This document shows positions 15,278-22,866 of a DNA stretch of 41,332 nt, one piece after another. The notes beneath the pieces were generated by a model. It worked only from the letters and a program-made list of their open reading frames with translations. It had not been told where the DNA came from and did not search any database. Made by a program: the position numbers and the translations under genes. Positions within the stretch are counted from its first letter, which is position 1; every line of letters starts with the position of its first letter. Where the stretch lies: positions 1-41,332 of the forward strand of contig CAYQJO010000009.1 in NCBI GenBank assembly GCA_964417785.1, given 5' to 3'. Source of the stretch: DAOTUL01 sp034437435. GTDB lineage: Bacteria > Chloroflexota > Anaerolineae > Aggregatilineales > Phototrophicaceae.

Positions 15278-16433
15278 TGATATCGCTTTCCTGACCTCTC
15301 CCCAGGGTCATTCGCTGTGCCAGCAACTTGCCTCCCTTGATCTCTCGAACCCACTTCCGATCCTGACGCGCCTGCGTAAGGACTACACATCACAACAGGC
15401 CGCCGCCGCCGTGACGATGGCACGACTGCGGCAAAAAGCCGAGGAGAAATTCGGGGTATACGCCGCATCCATGCTTTTTACCGCATCGGCGCTGGAACAG
15501 GCCAGCCATCCAGCCGTGCGTCGCTACCGGGCGCAGCGGATCGGCATTCAGCCGGTGCTGGACGCTGGCTGCGGCATCGGGGCCGACTCACTGGCCTTTG
15601 CGGTTGAGGGATCAAGGGTATATGGTGTGGACCTGGACCCGGTTCGCGTCGAGATGGCTCGCCACAATGCCGGGATACTCGGATTGGAGAATGCCCGATT
15701 TGCGGTTCAGGATGTGCGCGAGATGTCGATTTCAAGGGACGGCACGATCTTCTACGATCCGGCCCGCCGCGATGCCCAGGACCGCCGTATCTTCGATGTT
15801 GAGCGTTATATCCCGCCGTTATCGTTGGTACATGACTGGCAGGCGGATCGGATTGTAGCCAAACTGTCGCCGGGTGTGGCGCTGGATCAACTTGCCAGTT
15901 ATGCGGGGCAGGTCGAGTTTATCTCGGTCGAGGGCGATCTAAAAGAAGCGGTCTTGTGGTTAGGCGAGAGGGATAGTCCGCCAGCGGCAACCCTGATTGA
16001 GGCGACTGGCACGGTGCTGCACTGGCAGCCATCGGTGCATGAGGCGGCTCCACCGGGGCCACCGGCTGATTGGTTGGTCGAACCGGACCCGGCCTTGATC
16101 CGTGCTGGATATGTGCAGGATGTGGCGGCGCAGGCTGGCGGCCATCAACTGGATGAGACCATTGCCTATTTTACCACGCAGCAGCGCCCGGAGTCGCCCT
16201 GGCTGCGGTCCTGGGCGATTCTGGACTGGATGCCGTTTCATCTCAAGCGACTGCGGGCCTATCTGCGCGACCATAACGTCGGTCGGGTGACGGTGAAGAA
16301 GCGCGGCTCACCGGTCACACCGGAGGAACTGATTACCAGGCTCAAGTTGAAAGGTAGGGAGTCGCGCACGCTGATTTTGACTCGCTTCCAGGGACAATCC
16401 ATTGTCATCATTTGTGCAGATTATACGCTATAA
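15270..16433 (+). CDS. class I SAM-dependent methyltransferase with THUMP-like C-terminus
   Basis: The product is 387 residues from ATG 15270 (MSDDIAFLTS), overlapping the previous gene by eight bases. After a helical N-terminus (ILTRLRKDYTSQQAAAAVTMARLRQKAEEKFG), the methyltransferase core is clear: VLDAGCGIGADSLAFA (SAM motif I), VYGVDLDPVRVEMARHNA, FAVQDVREM and FYDPARRD (NPPY-like position reading DPAR). The C-terminal domain ends VGRVTVKKRGSPVTPEELITRLKLKGRESRTLILTRFQGQSIVIICA, a THUMP-like arrangement that points to an RNA substrate. The exact target is unknown. It could be an rRNA or tRNA methyltransferase; that is inference. Confidence 0.75.
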   Translation: MSDDIAFLTSPQGHSLCQQLASLDLSNPLPILTRLRKDYTSQQAAAAVTMARLRQKAEEKFGVYAASMLFTASALEQASHPAVRRYRAQRIGIQPVLDAGCGIGADSLAFAVEGSRVYGVDLDPVRVEMARHNAGILGLENARFAVQDVREMSISRDGTIFYDPARRDAQDRRIFDVERYIPPLSLVHDWQADRIVAKLSPGVALDQLASYAGQVEFISVEGDLKEAVLWLGERDSPPAATLIEATGTVLHWQPSVHEAAPPGPPADWLVEPDPALIRAGYVQDVAAQAGGHQLDETIAYFTTQQRPESPWLRSWAILDWMPFHLKRLRAYLRDHNVGRVTVKKRGSPVTPEELITRLKLKGRESRTLILTRFQGQSIVIICADYTL

Positions 16434-16434
16434 T
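16429..16434 (+). promoter_or_regulatory. -10 box before the aldehyde dehydrogenase
   Basis: TATAAT at 16429-16434 overlaps the stop codon of the methyltransferase gene and lies about 30 bases before the GTG start. TTGTCA at 16402-16407 is the nearest -35 match but sits 21 bases away, so the promoter is weak or activator-dependent. Confidence 0.4.
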
Positions 16435-16465
16435 AGAGTGAAACTGCTCAAAATAGGAGGTTACA

Positions 16466-18025
16466 GTGTTAAGACCTTATACGAATGAACCCCTGACCGA
16501 TTTCACCCGCCCGGAAAACCAGACCGCCTTCAAAGCCGCCCTTGATAAAGTCAAAAGTGAGATCGGACGGACCTATCCACTGATTATCGGCGGTGAGGAA
16601 ATCGTGCTGGATGAGACCTTCCCGTCGATCAATCCAGCCCGTCCACAGGAAGTTCTCGGTCATTTCGCCAAAGCTAACGAAGAATATGCCGAGAAAGCCA
16701 TGCAGGCGGCGTTGCAAGCCTTTGAGTCCTGGAAGTTCACGCCAGCGGAGGAACGGTCACGCTTTCTGCTCAAGGTGGCGGCAGAGATGCGGCGGCGCAA
16801 GCACGAATTCAGTGCTGTGATGGTGTTGGAAGTTGGCAAAAGCTGGGTGGAAGCGGATGCCGACACTGCCGAAGCCATTGACTTCCTTGAGTATTATGCC
16901 CGCCAGATGGTGCGATTGGCGGACAGCACAGCGGCGCTGGCACCCTACTCGCCGGAGCAGCTTCAACTGCAATACATCCCGCTCGGTGTGGGGGTGGTGA
17001 TCCCGCCCTGGAATTTCGCCTGTGCCATCATGACCGGCATGACCTCAGCGTCGGTGGTGGCCGGGAATGCCACCATTCTCAAACCGGCATCCACAAGTCC
17101 CTGGGTGGCGTATAAGCTGGTCGAGTTGTTCCGCGAGATCGGACTACCGCCGGGTGTGTTGAACTTCCTGACCGGACCCGGCAGACTGGCCGGTAACTAT
17201 CTGGTTGAACACCCGAAGACACGTTTCATCGCCTTCACCGGCTCAATGGAGGTCGGTCTGGGCATTTTCGAGAAAGCGGCTAAAGTTCACCCCGGCCAGC
17301 AGTGGCTCAAGCGCACCATCCTGGAGATGGGTGGCAAGGATGCCGTGCTGGTGGATGAGACCGCCGACCTTGACGCTGCCGCGCAGGGGATTGTCGCCAG
17401 CGCGTTCGGCTTCCAGGGACAAAAATGCAGTGCTGGCAGCCGGGCGATCATCGTGCGTGAGGTCTACGATACAGTCGTGGAGAAGGCAGTTGCTCTGGCG
17501 AAGGCGATCACCATCGGTGCGACCGATGCGGGTTCCGATGTTTATCTGGGGCCGGTGGTCGATCAAAAGGCCATGAACAGCATTATGGATTACATCGAGG
17601 TCGGTACACAGGAGGGCGAACTGCTGCTCGGCGGTAAGCGTCACGAAACGCCAGATGGCGGCTATTTCATCGAGCCGACCATCTTCGGGAATGTGGACCG
17701 TGAGGCGCGGATCGCCAGAGAGGAGATCTTCGGCCCGGTGCTGGCGATGCTGCCGGCCAAAGATTATGACGATGCCCTGGCGATTGCCAACTACACTGAT
17801 TACGGTCTGACGGGTGCAGTCTACAGTCGTGACCGGCAGCGGTTGGAACAGGCGCGGCGCGAGTTCCATGTCGGCAACCTGTACTTCAACCGCAAGTGTA
17901 CCGGGGCGCTGGTGGGCGTTCACCCCTTCGGTGGTTTCAATATGAGCGGTACAGACAGCAAGGCAGGTGGTCCGGATTACCTTCTTCTGTTTACGCAGGC
18001 CAAGAGCATTGCTGAGAAACTTTAA
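16466..18025 (+). CDS. rocA: L-glutamate gamma-semialdehyde (1-pyrroline-5-carboxylate) dehydrogenase
   Basis: This NAD(P)-dependent aldehyde dehydrogenase oxidises glutamate semialdehyde to glutamate, the last step of proline and arginine catabolism. The 519 residues open with PYTNEPLTDFTRPENQTAFKAAL, typical of the RocA/PruA group. Visible are PPWNFACAIMTGMTSASVVAGNATILKPAS, FTGSMEVG, the catalytic glutamate in LEMGGKDAVLV, and the catalytic cysteine in FGFQGQKCSAGSR. EEIFGPVLAML and HPFGGFNMSGTDSKAGGPDYL follow. GTG 16466 is preceded by AGGAGG with five-base spacing. No proline dehydrogenase gene is nearby, so the first pathway step must be elsewhere. Confidence 0.92.
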   Translation: MLRPYTNEPLTDFTRPENQTAFKAALDKVKSEIGRTYPLIIGGEEIVLDETFPSINPARPQEVLGHFAKANEEYAEKAMQAALQAFESWKFTPAEERSRFLLKVAAEMRRRKHEFSAVMVLEVGKSWVEADADTAEAIDFLEYYARQMVRLADSTAALAPYSPEQLQLQYIPLGVGVVIPPWNFACAIMTGMTSASVVAGNATILKPASTSPWVAYKLVELFREIGLPPGVLNFLTGPGRLAGNYLVEHPKTRFIAFTGSMEVGLGIFEKAAKVHPGQQWLKRTILEMGGKDAVLVDETADLDAAAQGIVASAFGFQGQKCSAGSRAIIVREVYDTVVEKAVALAKAITIGATDAGSDVYLGPVVDQKAMNSIMDYIEVGTQEGELLLGGKRHETPDGGYFIEPTIFGNVDREARIAREEIFGPVLAMLPAKDYDDALAIANYTDYGLTGAVYSRDRQRLEQARREFHVGNLYFNRKCTGALVGVHPFGGFNMSGTDSKAGGPDYLLLFTQAKSIAEKL

Positions 18026-18082
18026 TTTTTCTCAATCTTGCGTATAATATTGGCATGTACGTGAGTGGAATAGATATGCTTG

Positions 18083-18616
18083 ATGACAAGCCGTGAACCG
18101 ATACGGCACGAAGTGCTGACCTGGGATGATGTGGATAGACTGGTTGATGTGCTTCTGCCGCAGTTACAGGGTAGAGGACCGTTTGAAGCGATGGTCGTGA
18201 TTACGCGGGGCGGGATTGTCCCCGGAGGATTGTTGGCCGAAGCGCTAAACATTCGCCATGTATTGACAGCAGCAGTGGATTTCCCGTCGACTGCCGATGC
18301 TGTTTCCGAATTGATGGTCTGGCCGTCATTCTTGCAGTTCCCGGATTCGGTGCTGTTGGAAGGCCGCCGGACTCTGATTATGGATGATGTGTGGGGCAGT
18401 GGCCGTACCAGTACAGCGGTGCGCGGACGGGTGCAGGCTGCCGGTGCTGAACCGTATACCTGTGTGTTTCACTTTAACCCGTACCGTTCGCTATTCAGCA
18501 AAGCCAGGCCAGATTTCTACGGCGATGTCACTGACGCCTATGTTGTCTATCCCTGGGAAGTGGACCGGGGCTTGAGGGGAACGGGGCTTCGCTCTCCTCA
18601 GCCAGATATTAATTAA
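18083..18616 (+). CDS. phosphoribosyltransferase-like protein
   Basis: This is a type I PRTase fold of 177 residues. MVVITRGGIVPGGLLAEAL is the typical region binding the pyrophosphate of PRPP, and RTLIMDDVWGSGRTSTAVRG is the PRPP-binding loop (DDVxxSGRT). Such proteins act in purine salvage (hypoxanthine or xanthine) or as regulators; the base specificity cannot be read. ATG 18083 directly follows TTG 18080. TATAAT at 18043-18048 lies 35 bases upstream without a clear -35. It stands alone between rocA and the S1 genes. Confidence 0.75.
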   Translation: MTSREPIRHEVLTWDDVDRLVDVLLPQLQGRGPFEAMVVITRGGIVPGGLLAEALNIRHVLTAAVDFPSTADAVSELMVWPSFLQFPDSVLLEGRRTLIMDDVWGSGRTSTAVRGRVQAAGAEPYTCVFHFNPYRSLFSKARPDFYGDVTDAYVVYPWEVDRGLRGTGLRSPQPDIN

Positions 18617-18630
18617 CATAACGAGAGTGT

Positions 18631-18661
18631 TTGAGCATAAATGCGAATTTTCTGTTATACT
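18631..18661 (+). promoter_or_regulatory. promoter of the first S1 gene
   Basis: TTGAGC (18631-18636), a 19-base spacer, and TATACT (18656-18661) with TG at 18653-18654 (extended -10). It would give a leader of about 115 bases before the ATG at 18785. Confidence 0.45.
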
Positions 18662-18716
18662 CTCTCCGGACAAAGTACCCTATACGACGTTAAGAAAAAC
18701 ATACTACCGTGACGAT

Positions 18717-18782
18717 ATGGGGTTCATCGCCTGTTCATTTTACTGTTCGTCTGACATTGTGTCAGCGCAAATAACGAGTTGA
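18717..18782 (+). CDS. possible 21-codon leader ORF before the first S1 gene
   Basis: An ATG at 18717 opens 21 codons (beginning MGFIACSFYC) that stop at TGA 18780-18782, two bases before the S1 start codon. A six-pair hairpin, CTGACA-TTG-TGTCAG (18751-18765), lies inside it. It has no clear Shine-Dalgarno sequence, so translation is doubtful. The S1 gene itself has only a weak site, which makes coupling conceivable. Confidence 0.25.
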   Translation: MGFIACSFYCSSDIVSAQITS

Positions 18783-18784
18783 TT

Positions 18785-20177
18785 ATGGACGACCTCACGG
18801 AATTTGAACGTCTACTCCAAGAAAACCCAGATTATTCCCCCTCAGCACCGCGCCGGGGTGAAATCCGTAACGCCACGATTCTAGAGGTCAAAGACCGTGA
18901 GGTCATCGTTGACCTGAACGCCAAACAAGACGGCATCGTGCGTTCGGAGGACCTAGAACGTCTGGATGATGAATATCGTGGTAGCCTGAATGTGGGCGAT
19001 GAAGTCCCCGTGTATGTTCTGAATCCCCGCGATCAGGACGACAATTTGATTGTGTCGATCAACATGGGATTGCAGCGCTACGATTGGGAGCGTGCGCGTG
19101 AACTGCTCAAAAGTGAGGATGTGGACTCGGTACGGGTCACCGGACACAATCGGGGTGGTATTCTGGTTCGCTGGCGCAGATTAGAAGGCTTTATCCCCAG
19201 TTCGCATCTTGTTTCGGTCAACTTCACCAGTGATCGCCGTGATGCCTGGAATGAGTTGATTGGCACGGAACTGGTGGTCAAAGTGATCGAAGTCGATCAA
19301 GACCGGCGGCGATTGATCTTCAGTGAGCGTGAAGCCCAGAAAGAATGGCGTGCGCAGCAAAAGGCACGGCTTCTGGCAGAACTCCAGGAAGGCGATGTTG
19401 TCGAAGGAACTGTTACCGGCTTGCGAGACTTCGGTGCGTTCGTCAACCTGGGTGGTGCCGATGGCCTGATCCATGTGAGTGAGTTGGCATGGCACCGGGT
19501 CGATCATCCCCGTGATGTGTTGAGCGTGGGGGATAAGATCGAAGTCTATGTGTTGAACCTGGACCGCTCATCCAACCGTATCGCGCTCAGCCGTAAGCGC
19601 CTGCTGCGTGATCCCTGGGAAGACGCTTCCGAGCGCTACCATGAAGGCCAGTTAGTTGACGGCATGGTAACCAACGTGGTCGATTTTGGCGCGTTTGTGG
19701 CGTTGGATAACGGTCTTGAGGGTTTGCTGCATCTGAGTGAGATGGGTGATGGCTCACTGAAAGAACCCCACTCCTATTTGCAGAAGGGCGACCGGCTCAG
19801 TCTGCGCATCAGTCATCTGGAACCGGAAAAGCGGCGTGTCGGTTTTACCCAGCGCTGGGGGACGGATGCTGGCGATCCTGACGCTGAACCGCCAGCAGCC
19901 AGCGACCCCGATGATGTTGTGCCGCCAGCAGCCGGCGAGACTGATGATGACGTGCCGCCAGCAGCCGGCGAGACTGATGATGACGTGCCGCCAGCAGCCA
20001 GTGAGNNNNNNNNNNNNNNNNNNNNNNNNNNNNNNNNNNNNNNNNNNNNNNNNNNNNNNNNNNNNNNNNNNNNNNNNNNNNNNNNNNNNNNNNNNNNNNN
20101 NNNNNGAGACTGATGATGACGTGCCGCCAGCAGCCAGTGAGGAAGAAGAGGCCCAGGTGGCTGAGGATCAAGAATAG
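18785..20177 (+). CDS. S1 RNA-binding domain protein A (RpsA-like), gene interrupted by an assembly gap
   Basis: Four S1 OB-fold domains lie at roughly residues 18-90, 105-175, 195-263 and 282-352. The third is the best (GDVVEGTVTGLRDFGAFVNLGGADGLIHVSELAWHRVDHP). Such proteins bind mRNA and help the 30S subunit recruit messages. The C-terminus is an acidic proline/alanine tail of 11-residue repeats (ETDDDVPPAAG/S), then EEEEAQVAEDQE. The run of N (20006-20105) lies in this tail. It is exactly 100 bases, so the frame appears to shift; the true gap length must restore the frame to the stop at 20175-20177. ATG 18785 is chosen over TTG 18779. It is paralogous to the gene at 20402. Confidence 0.85.
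19889..20141 (+). repeat. 33-base tandem repeat with unresolved copy number
   Basis: Units beginning GTGCCGCCAGCAGCC start at 19919, 19952 and 19985, with a degenerate unit from 19889 and a final one at 20121. Each encodes VPPAAGETDDD. Units are almost identical at the DNA level, which implies recent expansion, and an assembly gap splits the array. The copy number is therefore unknown. Confidence 0.9.
20006..20105. other. assembly gap (100 N)
   Basis: There are exactly 100 N characters with repeat units on both sides, a placeholder gap from scaffolding. One hundred is not a multiple of three, so reading through it gives a false frameshift. Confidence 0.98.
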
Positions 20178-20188
20178 CTATCTAAACA

Positions 20189-20217
20189 TTGACAAGCGAC
20201 TCTGGCATCAGTATAAT
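20189..20217 (+). promoter_or_regulatory. perfect consensus sigma-70-type promoter between the S1 genes
   Basis: TTGACA (20189-20194), exactly 17 bases, then TATAAT (20212-20217), a full match to the housekeeping consensus. Transcription should start near 20224, about 180 bases before the second S1 gene. It is the strongest promoter I can see in the window. Confidence 0.85.
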
Positions 20218-20240
20218 CTCCCGCGATCTTATGGAGGGAA

Positions 20241-20303
20241 ATGCGTCGCTCATTTGTTGACGCGCACAAACTGGTGCAAATCTTTTTTTGTGTCATGGTC
20301 TAA
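20241..20303 (+). CDS. 20-aa leader peptide before the second S1 gene
   Basis: The ATG at 20241 lies just after GGAGGGAA (20233-20240) and about 17 bases downstream of the predicted transcription start. It encodes MRRSFVDAHKLVQIFFCVMV and stops at TAA 20301-20303, seven bases before a terminator hairpin. Promoter, ribosome site, short ORF, terminator and main gene in this order is the layout of attenuation systems. No single amino acid is strongly over-represented, so the signal is more likely ribosome stalling or translation status than one charged tRNA. It could also be a chance ORF inside a small RNA. Confidence 0.5.
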   Translation: MRRSFVDAHKLVQIFFCVMV

Positions 20304-20309
20304 TTGACA

Positions 20310-20360
20310 AGCTCGGCAGCCTGGTGCAGACGGTAGGCTGACCGGGCTTTGTTTTGTTTT
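20310..20360 (+). terminator. intrinsic terminator or attenuator before the second S1 gene
   Basis: AGCTCGG (20310-20316) pairs with CCGGGCT (20342-20348) with one wobble. AGCCT (20318-20322) pairs with AGGCT (20335-20339), with a 12-base loop. The T-rich tail TTGTTTTGTTTT ends at 20360. It lies between a consensus promoter and the S1 start at 20402, so it either attenuates the gene or ends a roughly 130-base RNA. Confidence 0.7.
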
Positions 20361-20401
20361 CCTCCCAGGTCGCTCAAACGAAATTTCCTCAGGGAGCCAT
20401 T

Positions 20402-21538
20402 ATGTACGTAGAAAATTCTTTAGATTTTGCTGCGCTTCTGGAGGCGTCATTCGCAGAGGAGGACTTTCAGCGCGGTGACATCGTGACCGGTAAAGTGTTA
20501 TCGGTCGATAACCAGGGATTGATCGTCGGTGTAGGAACACAGCGAGATGGCTTTGTCTCGCGCCGTGACATCGAACGCCTGGGGATGCAGCCCGAAGATT
20601 ACGCGATTGACCAGGATGTTGCGGTAAGTATCGTCCAATTGGAAGACGACGAAGGAAACATGCTGTTGTCGGTGTCTCAGGCTCGCCAGAGTGAAGACTG
20701 GGATCAAGCCCAGAAACTCCTGGATGATGATGAGACCTGGACCGGTCGCGTTATTGACTCGAACCGGGGTGGGATTATCCTTCTATTTGGCAACTTGCGC
20801 GGCTTTGTCCCGGCCAGCCACGTTCTGGATGTGCCACGCGGGTTGGATGAGGACGAGCGCCGCGATTATCTGCGCCAGTTGGTGGGCAAAGAGCTTGAAG
20901 TCAAACCGATTGAGGTCAATGCTCGCCGCCGCCGTCTGGTATTCAGCCAGCGGGATGTAAACCGCGAGAGCCGTGAAGCGCGGAAACAAAACCTGCTGGA
21001 CGAGCTTAAAGAGGGCGATGTACGCAAGGGTGTGGTCAGCGGCCTGCGTGACTTCGGTGCTTTTGTCGATCTGGGTGGGGCCGATGGCCTGATCCACATC
21101 TCCGAACTGGCGTGGCACCGGGTCAGCCATCCGTCCGAGGTCATTAATCCAGGTGATGAAGTGGAAGTCTATGTGCTGCGCCTGGACAATGAAGGCAAAC
21201 GTATTGGTTTGAGCCTGAAACGTTTGCAGCCCAACCCCTGGGAGCAGGTCGAATCGCTATATCATGTCGGCCAGCTTGTGGAGGGGTATGTGAGCCGGAC
21301 GGCGCAGTTCGGCGCGTTCATCAGTCTTGATCCCGGTATCGAAGCGCTGCTGCATGTCAGCCAGATCGCGGACCCGCCACCAGAGGATGCCGATCGGGTT
21401 GTGCATCAAGGGCAACTGCTGCTGATGCGTGTTATTAGCATTGAGCCAGATAAGCAGCGGTTGGGCCTCAGTCTGAAAGAAGTGACCGACGAGGAATACG
21501 CCAGTTGGGAAGAGAAACAGGCAGTGGTGGCCGGGTAA
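20402..21538 (+). CDS. S1 RNA-binding domain protein B (RpsA-like)
   Basis: The product is 378 residues with four S1 domains (about 20-90, 100-172, 192-262, 279-350). The third is GDVRKGVVSGLRDFGAFVDLGGADGLIHISELAWHRVSHP, nearly the same as in the paralogue upstream. It lacks the long acidic repeat tail and ends EEYASWEEKQAVVAG. ATG 20402 follows CAGGGAGCC, a good ribosome site; TTG or ATG further upstream would run into the terminator hairpin. As a ribosomal protein S1 homologue it probably binds mRNA on the 30S subunit. Which of the two copies is the true ribosomal S1 cannot be decided here. rpsU and infA follow, a translation-initiation cluster. Confidence 0.9.
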   Translation: MYVENSLDFAALLEASFAEEDFQRGDIVTGKVLSVDNQGLIVGVGTQRDGFVSRRDIERLGMQPEDYAIDQDVAVSIVQLEDDEGNMLLSVSQARQSEDWDQAQKLLDDDETWTGRVIDSNRGGIILLFGNLRGFVPASHVLDVPRGLDEDERRDYLRQLVGKELEVKPIEVNARRRRLVFSQRDVNRESREARKQNLLDELKEGDVRKGVVSGLRDFGAFVDLGGADGLIHISELAWHRVSHPSEVINPGDEVEVYVLRLDNEGKRIGLSLKRLQPNPWEQVESLYHVGQLVEGYVSRTAQFGAFISLDPGIEALLHVSQIADPPPEDADRVVHQGQLLLMRVISIEPDKQRLGLSLKEVTDEEYASWEEKQAVVAG

Positions 21539-21619
21539 TCTGGCTCTGGAATACGTGTTGTTTTTCCGATACAATAGTTGAGTAATAATACCACAAAGAA
21601 AGGGGGTGAAGTACACGTA

Positions 21620-21820
21620 ATGGCGTCTGTAAAGTTGAAACCCAATGAGTCTCAGGAACAGCTCCTGCGCCGGTTCCGTAAGCGCGTAACCAATGCGGGC
21701 ATTCTGAGTACCGTGCGACGTAAACGCTGGCACATCTCGAAGAGTGAACTGCGTCGCATTGAGAAGAAAAAGGCAATCCGTCGTGCCCGCCGCCGTCAGC
21801 GCAAAGCAATGACACGCTAA
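21620..21820 (+). CDS. rpsU: 30S ribosomal protein S21
   Basis: S21 is a small basic protein of the 30S platform, near the anti-Shine-Dalgarno helix. The start at 21620 gives 66 residues (ASVKLKPNESQEQLLRRFRKRVTNAG... and the basic tail KKKAIRRARRRQRKAMTR). GGGGGTGA lies upstream. The in-frame ATG at 21578 would add 14 residues and precede the ribosome site, so I reject it. A -10-like TACAAT lies at 21570-21575. Confidence 0.95.
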   Translation: MASVKLKPNESQEQLLRRFRKRVTNAGILSTVRRKRWHISKSELRRIEKKKAIRRARRRQRKAMTR

Positions 21821-21850
21821 GGTGGGTGGTTTCCTGAGTTTACGATAAGT

Positions 21851-21886
21851 CCGCTGCCAGCAATCCGGCAGCGGCTTGTTATTATT
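21851..21886 (+). terminator. intrinsic terminator after rpsU
   Basis: CCGCTGCC (21851-21858) pairs perfectly with GGCAGCGG (21867-21874) across an eight-base loop. CTTGTTATTATT follows. It separates rpsU from infA, though the imperfect T tract may allow read-through. Confidence 0.6.
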
Positions 21887-21901
21887 CGAGTAAGGAGAGC
21901 T

Positions 21902-22147
21902 ATGGCTAAGAACGAGGATAAAGTCGAAGTTGAAGGTACGGTGGTAGAAGCGCTGCCCAATACCCAGTTCATGGTTGAACTGGATAACGGCCATCGCATT
22001 CTCGCGTATCTTTCCGGCAAGATGCGCAAGTTCTATATTCGCATCGCACTGGGTGACCGGGTGAAGGTCGAGATGAGTATGTACGATACATCACGCGGGC
22101 GCATCGTCTACCGCCACCGGGATGGCGGCGGCTCACGCGCTACTTAA
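21902..22147 (+). CDS. infA: translation initiation factor IF-1
   Basis: This single S1-like OB-fold protein binds the A site of the 30S subunit during initiation. It is 81 residues, slightly longer than the usual 72 because of the C-terminal RDGGGSRAT. Conserved stretches are EVEGTVVEALPNTQFMVELDNGHRILAYLSGKMRKFYIRIALGDRVKVEMS and the usual YDTSRGRIVYRHR. AAGGAGAGCT precedes the ATG. Its end overlaps the convergent menG by eight bases. Confidence 0.97.
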   Translation: MAKNEDKVEVEGTVVEALPNTQFMVELDNGHRILAYLSGKMRKFYIRIALGDRVKVEMSMYDTSRGRIVYRHRDGGGSRAT

Positions 22148-22844
22148 TCCCCCAGTGGACGTACATGGTGCCAAACATAAATGGTTTGTACTGGATATGC
22201 TGTACGCCCACTGATCGCATGATCTCGGCCAGTTCGTCCGGCGTTTTGAACGCTTGCGTTGATTCTGGCAGATAGCGGTAAGCGTCTGAACCGTTTTTGC
22301 CGCTAATCAAGCGTCCCATCGTTGGGATAACGTATTTCAAGTGAATCAGAATAAACGGGCGCAGCAGGTTGTGCGGCGGCGGTGAGGTATCCAGGATAAC
22401 CAACCGTCCACCCGGTTTGAGAACCCGCAGTTGTTCGCGCAGGGTTGCTTCGATGTCGATGATATTACGAACAAGATAACCGGATACAACCGCATCAAAC
22501 GTCTTGTCCGGGAAAGGCAGTCGCAGGGCATCTGCGCCACACCACTGCACATGCTGGCCGAGCGGCTGTGTTTGCCCGACGTTCATCATGGGCAAGGCAA
22601 AGTCTGCGCCGATGACCCTGGCTGCTGGCTGCTGGTGCAGGGCTTCAAAGGCGATGTCACCGGTACCCGTTGCCAGATCGAGAATACTGCCGTTCTCCGG
22701 GATGTTGGCCGTTTTTATCACAAAACGCCGCCAGCGCTGATCCTGGCCGGCGGTCATCAGCCGGTTCATCAGATTATAACGCGGCGCGATCCGCCCGAAC
22801 ATATCCTGTACGTAGGTTGCTTTTTCCTGGCCCTCTAAACGCAT
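22140..22844 (-). CDS. menG: demethylmenaquinone methyltransferase (MenG/UbiE)
   Basis: It performs the last step of menaquinone synthesis, SAM-dependent C-methylation of demethylmenaquinone. The 234 residues contain MFGRIAPRYNLMNRLMTAGQDQRWRR, ILDLATGTGDIAFEAL (SAM motif I), VIGADFALPMM, LPFPDKTFDAVVSGYLVRNI (family motif normally FGLRN), RVLKPGGRLVILDTSPP and YRYLPESTQAF. The UbiD-like gene lies 22 bases upstream on the same strand, so the two are probably one operon concerned with quinones. The 3' end overlaps infA by eight bases, convergent. Confidence 0.9.
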   Translation of the reverse strand: MRLEGQEKATYVQDMFGRIAPRYNLMNRLMTAGQDQRWRRFVIKTANIPENGSILDLATGTGDIAFEALHQQPAARVIGADFALPMMNVGQTQPLGQHVQWCGADALRLPFPDKTFDAVVSGYLVRNIIDIEATLREQLRVLKPGGRLVILDTSPPPHNLLRPFILIHLKYVIPTMGRLISGKNGSDAYRYLPESTQAFKTPDELAEIMRSVGVQHIQYKPFMFGTMYVHWGIK

Positions 22845-22866
22845 TCCATAGTCTCCTGGCTACAAC

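Noticed and set aside
18001..18080. Promoter for the phosphoribosyltransferase gene
   Set aside because: TATAAT is present at 18043-18048 but no -35 at 15-19 bases, so it is mentioned with the gene and not listed as a promoter.
20113..20307. 64-codon ORF running from the S1 repeat into the leader
   Set aside because: It starts inside the repeat in the wrong frame, owing to the arbitrary gap length, and has no ribosome site; the 20-codon ORF at 20241 is better supported.
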